Notes under the pieces: generated by a model
Seen by the model: the letters and a program-made list of their open reading frames with translations, nothing else
What the model was told of the DNA's origin: nothing
Database searches by the model: none
Assembly (NCBI RefSeq): GCF_009870125.1
Contig: NC_046680.1
Coordinates: 10,168,001 to 10,232,000 of the forward strand
DNA: 64,000 nt
Source of the DNA: Drosophila pseudoobscura
Lineage: Eukaryota; Arthropoda; Insecta; Diptera; Drosophilidae
Reading direction: 5' to 3'
In this document: in pieces, positions 14,601 through 24,644 of the stretch
How the letters are laid out: each line of letters starts with the position of its first letter
Numbering within the stretch: the stretch's first letter is position 1
Translations under genes and position numbers: made by a program

Positions 14601-15717
14601 CGAGGGGGAACGTTGTGAGTTGCTGCGGACACCGCAACTCTACGGTTATACCCGATACTAAGTCAGTATGGCTCTCCTCCGGCAGACGCCGCTAATATTT
14701 AACAACACGACAAAGAGTGCGTGCGAGAGAGACAGAAAATCAGTCTGAGCGTGACGTCGGGCGCTGCGTAGCCACTGCAAATTGATTTGTTCCTTTTGGC
14801 TATAAAAATGATCTGATCTGATCCAGATTCACCAATCTGATAGATATGGTCATTATCTATGATTCTGCGTTTTTAGTTTTCTCGTATCCTCAATATTGTG
14901 GATGCAACAGATTTTCGTCCTTTGTGGGGGCGGAAGGGGGTGGGGCGAAATTTTGAGATATACGTTTTCTAGTGAGATCTAACAGGAGTGCGGATACTAA
15001 ACTTGGTTACTCTAGCCATAATAGTCTCTGAGATTTGTGAATATCCCCAGACTTGCATCCTTTGCGGGGGCGGAAGGGGGTGTGGCAAAATTTTGAAACA
15101 AACTCGTCTCGGTCCGATATATTAGGAGTGTGGATACCAAATTTGGTTGCACTAGCTTTTATAGTCTCTGAGATCTAGGCGCTAATGTTTCACTCTAAGC
15201 AAAGCCGCCTATGCTACCTGTGTGTTAGAGAGAGACAGGGCGAGAAAAAATGAAATTGTTTTCTTGATGCTGGCTATAATAGTAATACGATCCAATTCAG
15301 ATTCTGCAGTCTAAAAGATATGGTCATTCTCTACGATTCTGCGTTTTTTGTTTTCTCGATTCTTTAAAATTGTGGATGCCACAGATTTTTGCCCTTTGTG
15401 GGGGCGGAAGTGGGCGGGGCAAAGTTTTGAAATATTTTTGTAGCAGTGACATATCACAGAAGTCTGGATCCAAAACATCGTTGCTCTAGCTCTTATAGTC
15501 TTTGAGCATTAGGCGCTGAAGGGGACGGACAGACGGACGGACGGACAGACGGACGGACGGACAGACAGACATGGCTCAATCGACTCGGCTATTGATGCTG
15601 ATCAAGAATATATATACTTTATGGGGTCGGAAACGATTCCTTCTGGGCGTTACACACATCCACTTTTACCACAAATCTAATATACCCCAATACTCATTTT
15701 GAGTATCGGGTATAAAA
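14601..15717. mobile_element. DINE-1/ISY-like non-autonomous Helitron, near full length
   Basis: About 1.1 kb with the hallmarks of the Drosophila DINE-1/INE-1 family. Sub-terminal inverted repeats are TTATACCCGATAC at 14,646-14,658 and GTATCGGGTATAA at 15,703-15,715. A GGAC/AGAC microsatellite tract lies at about 15,527-15,570. It is followed by the conserved core ATGGCTCAATCGACTCGGCT and then a TATATATACTTTATGGGGTC block. Internally, a module of about 200 bp with GGGGGCGGAAG and ATAGTCT.TGAG words is repeated about three times (starting near 14,840, 15,050 and 15,318). Length and sequence style fit the abundant ISY elements of obscura-group flies. That match is from memory and not a database hit. 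No coding capacity is seen. Confidence 0.8.
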
Positions 15718-15720
15718 AAA

Positions 15721-16137
15721 CGAGGGGGAACGTTGTGAGTTTCTGCTGCGACCGCAACTCTACATTTATACCCGATACATAGAGAAAGACAGAGCGAAAA
15801 AGAATGAAATTGTTTTCATCATCCTGGCTATAATATTAATATGATTCTACATTTTTTTTCGTATCTTCTCGTATCTTTGAAATTGTGGATGCCGCAGATT
15901 TTCGCCCTTTGTAGGGAGCGGAAGTGGGCAGGACGAAGTTTTTAAATATACTTATAACAGTAACATACCACAGAAGTCTGGATATAAAATTTCGTTGCTC
16001 TAGCTCTAAGTCTCTCTTAGTCTCAGACAGACATGGCTCAATCGACTGGGCTATTGATGCTGATCAAGAATATATCTACTTCCACATCCACTTTCACCAC
16101 AAACCTAATATACCCCCATAGTCATTTTGAGTATTGT
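15721..16137. mobile_element. Internally deleted second Helitron copy
   Basis: It begins with the same CGAGGGGGAACGTTGTGAG end as the copy just upstream, directly abutting it in the same orientation. It keeps the TTATACCCGATAC sub-terminal repeat, one GGAAGTGGGC module and the ATGGCTCAATCGACT core. It lacks most of the internal modules and the GGAC microsatellite, and is about 417 bp long. The head-to-tail arrangement suggests tandem insertion or Helitron-style rolling-circle tandem copying. Confidence 0.75.
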
Positions 16138-18605
16138 AACAATGATTTGCATGCATAAACCCGAAAGGGTGTAAACTATTGGCAAACATTACTCCATAAA
16201 TTATGAAATTAAATTTTCAATTGCCCCACTTTTATTATTGTTTCCGCTGTATTTTTAAGTTTAGGAAAAATATATACATAAATGACCAATGATAGACCGA
16301 AAAGAATGACCTGAACGAAAAATTCAGGCAAAAGTTTTGAAAGACAGATACTGGAAATAATTTTTTTAAGATTGTGATGCATTAAGGCCTGTTAAGGAAA
16401 TATCCATGATGGTCAATATATTCGAAGCGATTTCAAAATGCCTATATATGTACTTCAAAGGCGAACTTCCATGTTAAGGGATGGACCCCTGATATTGTAA
16501 ATAAAGCAGATACCCATTAAAGGAGAATCCCTGCTAGGTCTATATTAAGAGAAAATTAAGTGAAATCTAAATGAAAGTCGCATCAAGGCAGAGCCGCTTT
16601 AAGGAAAATCCAAGGGAGTACTTCCATAGTCAGTTTGTATCGATCCAGATAAGCGTATCTGCAAAAGCGATGCAAAATTTCACTAGAAAACAAACCGAAA
16701 ATTCTATTTAGCTGACATTTTACTTTAAATAGCTAATATGTATTTAGTGGGCGAGCCGCCTCCATCAAGCCTTAAGCTGACAACGAAAGAAATTTACTTT
16801 TCCCTTAGCCTTAGCTTGACCCCGGGAAAGCAGCTTATTGACAGCAACTTTAAATCACAGAGTAGGCCGCCCCGACTAAGACAAAGCCACCTGTAAGCCC
16901 CGAAACAGATAACACACCGCCTACCGGCCTACCGACCAGGAAAGACGCCAAAACCAAGCCACAAAAAAGAAAGAAAATAATTCAATTCCATAAACACTTG
17001 TTCACACAGTTCACGCAGATCACGCGGTCGCCTCGGTAAGCCCGGCCCAGAGACTTGGCTGTAACTTCATCAACACAAATTGTGAATTCCATACAAATAG
17101 TTTGACAAACTAACTTGGCTTTTCCCGAAACAGAAACTTGGCAACAGAGCCGGGATGATGGAGGGGAGAGGCTCATAGAGGGGGCGGCCCAAATGAAAGA
17201 AGTTTTGCGGTAGGCCGGGTCGGGTCGGGTCGGGTCGGGTCGAGGTCGGTTCTGGAGCGTAAGAGAGCATAAAAGAAATCTTATAAATCCAAAGCGGCAA
17301 CAACACTTGCATACATCCCAGATACATACTATGTATATGTATAGCCATATAAGCATACATTTTGTGTGCAAAAACTAGATTGAGACAAAAGAACTTGTGG
17401 AGCTACAGAAATGGAAATAGAGGATGGGTGGCGGATGGTGGAGCAGCAGCAGGGGCAGGAACAGGAACTTATATGAGTATTGCCACTCGCACAGTTTTCA
17501 TATCTTAGTTTTGAGCATTTCCGGCGCCAACTATTTGGTCACGTAGTGTGTGCCTCTAATGAATGCGGGGCAACTATACATACGAGTACGAGTATAAGCA
17601 TGTATGTACATATGAATGTACAAGTAGGATGCGCGTGCCGCATATTATCGCTAAAGGTCGCACGGCGAACTCGAACTATTTGGCTTGAGGCACTCTTTCG
17701 GCCAGACTAGGCCACATATAATCAAAGCCATCGCCCATCCTCATCCACAACAGCTCCCACAGAAACAGACATGTCTAAAGTCTTGCCGAAAACTTTCACC
17801 TTCTCCCATAAAGGCAGAAGAAATCAAAGAAAGTATAGAAGGAGGACAGATCTGGGTCCCCACTCAAAAACTTTTCAGCTTGTTTGGGTTCGGTTTTGGT
17901 TTTGAAATTACTCTCAACGCGCATTGATTGTCAACGTCCAGAAGGGAATTAAACTTTCTCGTCAGCCCGGAGACTCGGGAGCTGTTCCGTTTACTCAGTG
18001 GCTCGGCGGCTGTTTAAGTTTCGGCACGCAGCCGAATCAAAATCCTGCAGAGTTCTTAACCGTATTAGTGGTCGATTTTGGTCGGCCACACTGAGCTAAA
18101 CATTTGATAAGCGGGAGAGGTCTGTTCGTTGAGTAAATAGAGCATAAAATGTTGGAGTATCTGCGGATCGATTAGCACGGATTGTTACGTAGCCCCCTCA
18201 CAATTACGAAATGCTTTTTACTTAATGCACTTATAATTGAAAAATTTCCAGAAATACTTACATACGTAATAATAATAAATCCCATTCGTAGAAACACTTA
18301 CCCGCACAATTCAAATATTAATCCCTGCTATTGTTGCATAAGCCCCATTCGATTCCATTCAAATGGCCACACAACACACACATACATATGTATGTACATA
18401 TGTACATATTTATATACCACATCTGCATGGTGTAAAAGGCTCGTGTATTATGAATCCGTCCCCACCGGACGCAACTGTTGACACTTTTCAGTTTATTGGC
18501 TGAGCCAAGAATTTCTTTAACATTTCTATTTGTTTTTTCCATTTCCCTCTCTCGTATCACTCGTATCACTCTTATCTCTTTTGTTTTTTGCTTCCACACT
18601 TACAG
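16138..18605. other. Non-coding DNA upstream of the Spatzle exon
   Basis: No coding exon is recognised. It contains a (CGGGT)n tract at 17,216-17,242. The end of the stretch is the intron preceding the Spatzle exon at 18,606, with a pyrimidine-rich tract and an ACTTACAG acceptor. A start-codon exon for that gene may lie here or further left. Confidence 0.5.
17216..17242. repeat. (CGGGT)n microsatellite
   Basis: About five tandem CGGGT units are directly visible. Confidence 0.9.
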
Positions 18606-21600
18606 CTGCTCCTGGCCGCCATGCTGGCTGTGCGCTGCTTTGGCAGCGGGTCTTCCAGGCGTACGCTTGCATTGGCCTGTGAGGAGGTGGATGCCACGGA
18701 CGGGGACGCATTAGAAGCTGCAGTCGCGCTCGAAAACAATAGATATAGCAGTAATAACAACAACTACAACTACGCGTTTGGCGACGTTGGTGGCATTGCG
18801 GATAGCAACGACAACGGGCTGAACAATGACAACTATAACTACAACAAAGCAGTGGCCAAATGGCAGCAGCACCAGGGGCTCCTACAGCAACAGAAGCTCT
18901 ACGGAAATCCCATTTACAGCATATACGACTTCAGTCGAAGCCAGCCGCAGCAACGGCAACAACTACGGCGTGAGTTTGATGATGATCCAGTGAATGCTGG
19001 CAATGACTTCCGTCTGCAATTGTCCGACTTAAATGCGGCCGTTCAAGGTGTGGGCAGGTTTGTTGTCGAGCACCACAACAGCCCGGACCAGGACAACGAC
19101 AAAGACAACGACAACAGCAGCAGCAGCAGCAGCGAAAACAATGCTGACAGCAACAGCCAGCCGCAACAACGGGAATTGTTGCTGGAGCGCCGGAGTCGCA
19201 TCAGTCGAAGGTAAGAGATAGTGGAAGCAGAGAAATCGCAAACGAGAATTAGCACGAGTGCTGCCAATCTATGCGAATGAATGGATGTGGGATAGTCGGG
19301 ATGGGTGTGTCGGGTATAGTCAATTTGTATTATCCGTGTATGAGAGAGTCAAAGTGAGTATGGAATGAGTGGAATGGTCAGTGTGTGTGTGAGTGAGTGA
19401 GATGGAATGGAATGGAACACTGTGTATGTGCACATATGTATGTATTTGCGTACATATGTACATTTGCATGTGACTGCAGTGTCACCGAATATCATTGGAG
19501 ATGAATGACGCATTGGCAAGTCTGTTCCTGTTCCTGCTAAATGGCAATGCAATGCCGTTATGCATGACGTAAGCGGTTAAGCTGATTCGTTGCTTTTCAG
19601 CATGCTCTCCCTCCCTTTGGCTTTTCCTCTCTGCTTTGTTCTTTTTTTGTGTTCTTTGTTTGGACTAGCGCGATCAGGCTTAGGCGGATCATGTGATGTC
19701 TGTGCCATAGATTACGCAATCGCCCGAATGCATGCACACAAATAAAAAGGCAAAAAACGAATTTCAAAAGAAATTTGAAAGAAGACAATTGGGAAAATCC
19801 TTGCTGAGAGATAGATAAGGCGTCACTCCAGCTCTATAGAAAGATACCCTACAAAAAATATTGAGTGTTGTCCATTAAAAAGGGAGAAGAGAGAGAAGAA
19901 AGCCGGCAACAGATTGATATATGTACATACATATGTAAACAGATAGATAAAGAGATGAGTAGATCATTTAGATTACCTTTTCGATCAAAAAAGGTTTAAT
20001 TGGTTTAAAATGCAGAAACCCTTTCATGTGTCTGCTTTTTCAAAATAACATTTACCACACGGTAAAAATAACATTTTCGAACCCTTCTCAAACTCCCACC
20101 AGAAACTGCATAGATCGATGTCTGTTCAAGGCTCTGCAGTTCTAGTTTTCCACCACAAGTCCCACTTTTCCCCTCCCTTTTCGTTCTCAAAGAGGCGCCA
20201 CAAACATCTTTATTCCACTTATTTATTTTTACCCATACTAATTTGAACGAGAGCAGGCTCACCTCAACAATTCCAAAAAGAATTCGTTTCTAAACATTTT
20301 TGCAAACTTTGCGACAAAACTATCAAAGCCGTTGTTGCCCTCAAAAGAGCCCTTCAAAACTGCCACTGTCGCTGGTCAGAGGGGGTGGCATGGTGGCTAG
20401 GCAGTAAAGCATTGACAACGAAAGAGGAAATCCGCTGGCAGCCAACGACAGCCGCGTAACGGAGGAGCTTTGTGCCGCTTCGTGCTCAGAACAACGCCAT
20501 TGGTAGCACCATCTCCGGGACCTGCAGGGCCCTGGTCTCAATCCCGAACAAAGCCGCGCAAAAAGAAAGCTAAAAAATTCATTGGCATTTGCCGCAGTTG
20601 AATGCAAAATGATGCGCTTTTGTTGGCCAGCTGGAAAAAGGGACTATGAAGGATGGCGGCGGCGGAGAAGGGATAGCGAATATCCCACGCCATGCAAATA
20701 ACAAACGTCAAAAAGAATTTATTTTTTTGTTGCAGTCGCCACACAGCAGTCTAAAAACCGTCGTTTTTCCACTCCGTCGCAGTCATTTCCGCCCGCCTGC
20801 GGCATCCGTGGCGTTGGCAGCTTCTGTCGGGCAAGAGACGCGAGCGGCGTTAATTCATTGCCAAAGCTAAAATTTCCATGCATATGCAATTTCAGGGAAC
20901 CAGAGGAGGGTCAGCCGGAGCTTTATGATAACGAATATGCAGCAGCTGCTGGTGCTACCTCTGATGCTGCTCCTGATTCCAATGTCGACATTGAGGGCGA
21001 GGAAGACTATGCCGTGGCGGCCGAGGATGCGGATGAGCTGAGTGAACAGCTGCCCTACGGCATTCAGAATGTGCGCAAGCGTCGCGTTCGCAGCGTTATG
21101 CCTCCCGCTCAACAGCTGCTGGCTCCTAGCCCTAACAGTGATGAGGTGAGCGCCATAGTGCCCTCCAGCTGGGTGCTGCTATAATCCGCATGACTATCTG
21201 TTTCGCAGGTAACCTATCAGTCGCTGTGCCCCACCAATCGAGTCACCGTCAAGCTGGACAGCGGGGACTACCGCCCTAATCATTATGTAGAGGTCACCTG
21301 TGCCCATAACTACGCCCCGCAGCCGCCGCGGGTTCACAACTATGACTACGTCTACAGGGGCAACGATCTGCTGCGGGCCCTGCTCGCGGAGCGGGGAGAG
21401 AAGCGCGAGGTGGGTCAAAATCTAAGGTTACACAAATAAACAGCTCCTGAATGTCCCGAATCCATTGCAGATCTGCTCGGCGATAGGCTTCGCCTGCATC
21501 CAGCTCAACCGCACCATCCACCTGATCCGGCTGAACGATGCCTCCGGCTGCTGGGAATCCGAAACTCGAACGGTGCCATCCGGCTGTGAGTGTATGTGGC

Positions 21601-21800
21601 CCAAGCACAGCTACGGAGATATCGGCTTCTACCACCAGACACAGAAGCGGCACGGGGGCGTACGAGGACGTATCGCCCCCACCATTGACTACAGGCCAGG
21701 AGTGGGCTATCGCCAGCTGACAGTGCGAGCCCGGAGTCCCAAAGCCGGGCAGCGCAGTCGACGCGATGACTTGGGCTACGAGAGCTACGAGATGAATTAG
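18606..21800 (+). CDS. spz6: Spatzle-family cystine-knot ligand, probably Spatzle 6 (5' end missing)
   Basis: Secreted neurotrophin-like ligand of the Spatzle family, whose members bind Toll receptors. Exons: 18,606-19,210, 20,896-21,145, 21,209-21,409 and 21,471-21,800. All have GT/AG borders with matching phases, giving 461 residues plus an unplaced first exon. The first exon shown opens mid signal peptide (LLLAAMLAV). A long low-complexity prodomain rich in Asn, Gln, Ser and Asp follows. A furin-like RKRR site lies at residues 262-265, counted from the exon at 18,606. The C-terminal domain has seven cysteines (292, 316, 354, 361, 379, 391, 393) in Spatzle spacing. A polyA signal AATAAA is at 22,000-22,005. 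Choosing Spz6 rests on the domain plus the 2R context, since the other Spatzle genes I recall are on other arms. The family is very likely and the paralogue probable. No in-phase start exon is proven upstream. Confidence 0.85.
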
Positions 21801-21999
21801 TGGCACAGCGAGAGGCAGTACCTGTGCAGGCAGCAGGGAGCAGTGAGTGGAGGATATGCCAAGCACACTCAGAGTGTGCCCAACTGGATTTGTGGCGGCA
21901 GATTAGTAACTAAGTTGGATCCGCATAAATTATTTTCGCTTTAGTTTAGCCGTAACGGGAAGGTCCCTTAGTTAGTTCAGATAATTGTAATGAAATATT

Positions 22000-22005
22000 A
22001 ATAAA
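22000..22005 (+). terminator. PolyA signal of the Spatzle gene
   Basis: Canonical AATAAA about 200 nt after the Spatzle stop codon. Confidence 0.6.
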
Positions 22006-22410
22006 CAACTACAATGGAGCAACAACAGAGCGAGATAATCCTTGGGGAGGCTTTGCGTGCACACAAATCAAGGGGATTATGGAAATAAAATTACGCTTGG
22101 CATGCGGACTTACAATTAATCCAATCGCAGCGCCGCTTCACCGTCCTTAATCCGGTCTGTATGCAATTCTTTATATGCCTTCGTTCCACACCTAACGTCG
22201 CCTGTCCACGACCATCGATTCGGGCGATTTATAGCACGGGTCCCATCGTAAATTAAAAATTAAGCGCCGACAAACAAAGCAATTCCGGATATTTACATTT
22301 ATATCAAATCCGTTTTCAAGGCATAAATCAATGTACAATAAATCCCCTCGTTGAAGAGGTATAATCCGAATATGCCACGCATTGCCCTGGGCACAGCCCT
22401 GAGCTATGTG

Positions 22411-23176
22411 CTATGCTAACTTGTTCAACGGCTGCCCGTCCACCTGCTGCTGCAGTTTCTCTGCAATTCCGGAAATCTGTGTGTGTATCTCTGCCACGGA
22501 CTGGTTGGCATCGATTTGGTGCCAGTAGCTGGACTCCTGTTCGCAAATTCGATTGAACACCTCGGCCACTTTTTGCTGGAACTCTAGTTTCTCATAACTG
22601 CAATGAAATCGAAAAAGGTTTATGCAAGTGCAACTCATACAAGATAAAAAGATAAGGTAAGAACCTACCGCTCTTCCCCGTATTTACCGCGACTCAAAAG
22701 GTTATCTGAAGCTGTTTTCAGGTAAAAAACTGCGTCGGGCTTGATGAGTCCCCGTTCCGGGGCATAGCACCAGTCAAAATCCAATCCCTTGGCTGCGGTA
22801 TAGGCCACGCCAGAGTAGGAATATCGATCCACAATCAACGTTGTGCCGGCCAAAAGCTCCTTGCGGATTTTGTTCATGTACTCCCAGCGGTTCGCCGAGA
22901 ACATCAAATGTATCACCTCGTCGGGCAGATCGTTGCTGTTGGTCAGGTACGAGTTTATCACCTGGCCAGTACTGGATTCCCGCTCCGGAAAGTTCATGGA
23001 CAGCGTTGGAATGCCCTTCGACTTGAGAAACTCAGCTGCAATCGAAAAGTTGTTGTGTGAAGCGGAAGCCACTTTCGCGAAAAGTACAACTTACCCAGGA
23101 GTCTGCTCTGTGTCGTCTTGCCGCAGCGGTCGCAGCCTTCGAAAACGAAAAGGGCTCCACGTTTACCGACGCTCAT
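22411..23176 (-). CDS. CG5757: Thymidylate (dTMP) kinase
   Basis: Phosphorylates dTMP to dTDP with ATP in the dTTP synthesis pathway. Exons on the minus strand are 23,176-23,095, 23,035-22,669 and 22,597-22,411. The introns are 59 and 71 nt with GT/AG ends, and together they encode 211 residues, the usual size for eukaryotic TMPK. The P-loop [11 protein letters not shown] occupies residues 12-22. The substrate motif NFPERES lies near residue 42. A DRY triad is at 97-99, followed by [13 protein letters not shown], the lid and thymidine-pocket region. No targeting signal is seen, so it is probably cytosolic or nuclear. The start ATG lies directly before the P-loop region as in other family members. 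The symbol is the melanogaster gene I recall as dTMP kinase beside staufen; the enzyme call is firm and the name less so. Confidence 0.93.
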
Positions 23177-23335
23177 TTTGTTAGTTGTAGTGAAATCGTT
23201 CTATATTTTATTGCAATATTGAAATTTTCCAGGGCTGCACAGTCGTATGAACGTATTTTGGCGCCAAATTTTTAGAGCTATTTTGCAACGATTGTTTTTC
23301 GAAATTTATACCGAAAAATGTGAAATTACCTCACG

Positions 23336-23353
23336 TCATGTCATGTCATGTCA
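23336..23353. repeat. (TCATG)n microsatellite
   Basis: Between three and four tandem TCATG units are directly visible upstream of the thymidylate kinase gene. Confidence 0.85.
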
Positions 23354-23615
23354 ATTAATTAAAAGCTCTGTTTTAATTGTTTGTTATAACATTTTTGGAT
23401 AAAATCAGTGCTGCCAACTTTTCGACAAGAACAAATTCTCTTTTTAAGCTATCAAAGGCAGCACAATTTTTTTATTAAAGTGATATTTAGTTTTTTAATT
23501 AACTCATGTACCAAGTAAAAAAAAGCCAGATCTTTAGGGAAAAAGCGAACTCGGCAGCCCTGTATAAAGTGGTTATTTTCAGCATACACCTGGTATTTTA
23601 TAGTAAAGACACCTA

Positions 23616-23627
23616 CGGTCACACTGC
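23616..23627 (+). promoter_or_regulatory. Motif 1 core-promoter element, copy 1
   Basis: CGGTCACACTGC fits the Drosophila Motif 1 consensus YGGTCACACTR (bound by M1BP in housekeeping promoters). It is followed by AGGGCATA, which is also found after the second copy. Confidence 0.6.
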
Positions 23628-23741
23628 AGGGCATAGAAAATACGCGTTTTATTTGTGGTATTTGATCCGGTATCTAAGAAAATTGCAAGGTGTGTGGCCT
23701 AGAGAGGGTCACAAAATCAAACGAACTATCAGAACTTAGTT

Positions 23742-23753
23742 TGGTCACACTGT
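23742..23753 (+). promoter_or_regulatory. Motif 1 core-promoter element, copy 2
   Basis: TGGTCACACTGT fits YGGTCACACTR. It lies 126 bp downstream of copy 1 and is followed by AGGGCAGATA, so the two sites share flanking sequence. It is a likely promoter for the plus-strand PHD gene. Confidence 0.6.
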
Positions 23754-24644
23754 AGGGCAGATAAATTACATTTTGTTATTTAAATTGTTATGGAAAATAC
23801 GCGTAAAACACAAAAAAATCAATGCGGCTTGTGTTAAAGTAAGCCACATCTCTCGCCGTACTGCCACCGCAATGTGTTGAAGACAAATAGCGGTCGGAAA
23901 TGCGATTTTGCCAGTCTTGGATGTCCGTCCACGACCCAAAACAAGAAAAATTCGCAAACCGCCACAACGAAGTTGCGATGCGCTGCAATTGAGAATTGAG
24001 GTATTCATACAGCATATCATATCACCAGCAAAGCCACTAACTGTGCCGTCGCATCCACTCATTGTGCTAACCGACAAACCCATACGACATAGAACTGGAA
24101 AATGGCTTTTCTGTGCCGAAACCAATTGAGAACATTCATCTGTTACAAACACCGCGTGTTTTTTGCGTAGCGTGCAAAACAACGCTGTCATCTGTCGATA
24201 ACTTTATCGGCTGCCTTGTTTGTGCCCCTGTTATCGCGCAAGGACCACGAGAGCGCCTGCCGCTCGCTCGCCGAAAACCTTTCGCCAGTGGGTGGGTGGT
24301 GTGAAAAAAGTGCGTGCGGAATTGTTTATAGGCTAAGAAAAAGGGCATTAGCAGCGCCCTGCACTAGCTACATATAATCGGCTAATTTGGCTCGAGTTGA
24401 ACACCTACGGCTCGCCTGGCGGCTGCATACACAATGTGGCAGGACATGCCGTGCCGTATGCTTATGTAGAAGGCTGTGCTTCCCCCCTTTCATCGCGAAA
24501 GCTATCAGCTATCAGGCACATTCCGACCCGAATGCTGGGACTGACTGCTAGATAGGTACAGGTACTGCCCATGATCTCAGGTCTTCCCTCCCGCGACACA
24601 AGTTAGCCCAACGGACGACTTCGGTGATAGAGAGCAATAGGGCA

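Larger units (their letters stand above)
23177..24644. promoter_or_regulatory. Divergent intergenic region between thymidylate kinase and PHD gene
   Basis: About 1.5 kb between divergently transcribed genes. It contains a (TCATG)n tract at 23,336-23,353, two Motif-1-like sites near 23.6-23.75 kb and a run of sequence up to 24,644 that is probably 5' UTR of the PHD gene. Minus-strand open frames near 23.8-24.2 kb have no recognisable product. Confidence 0.5.
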
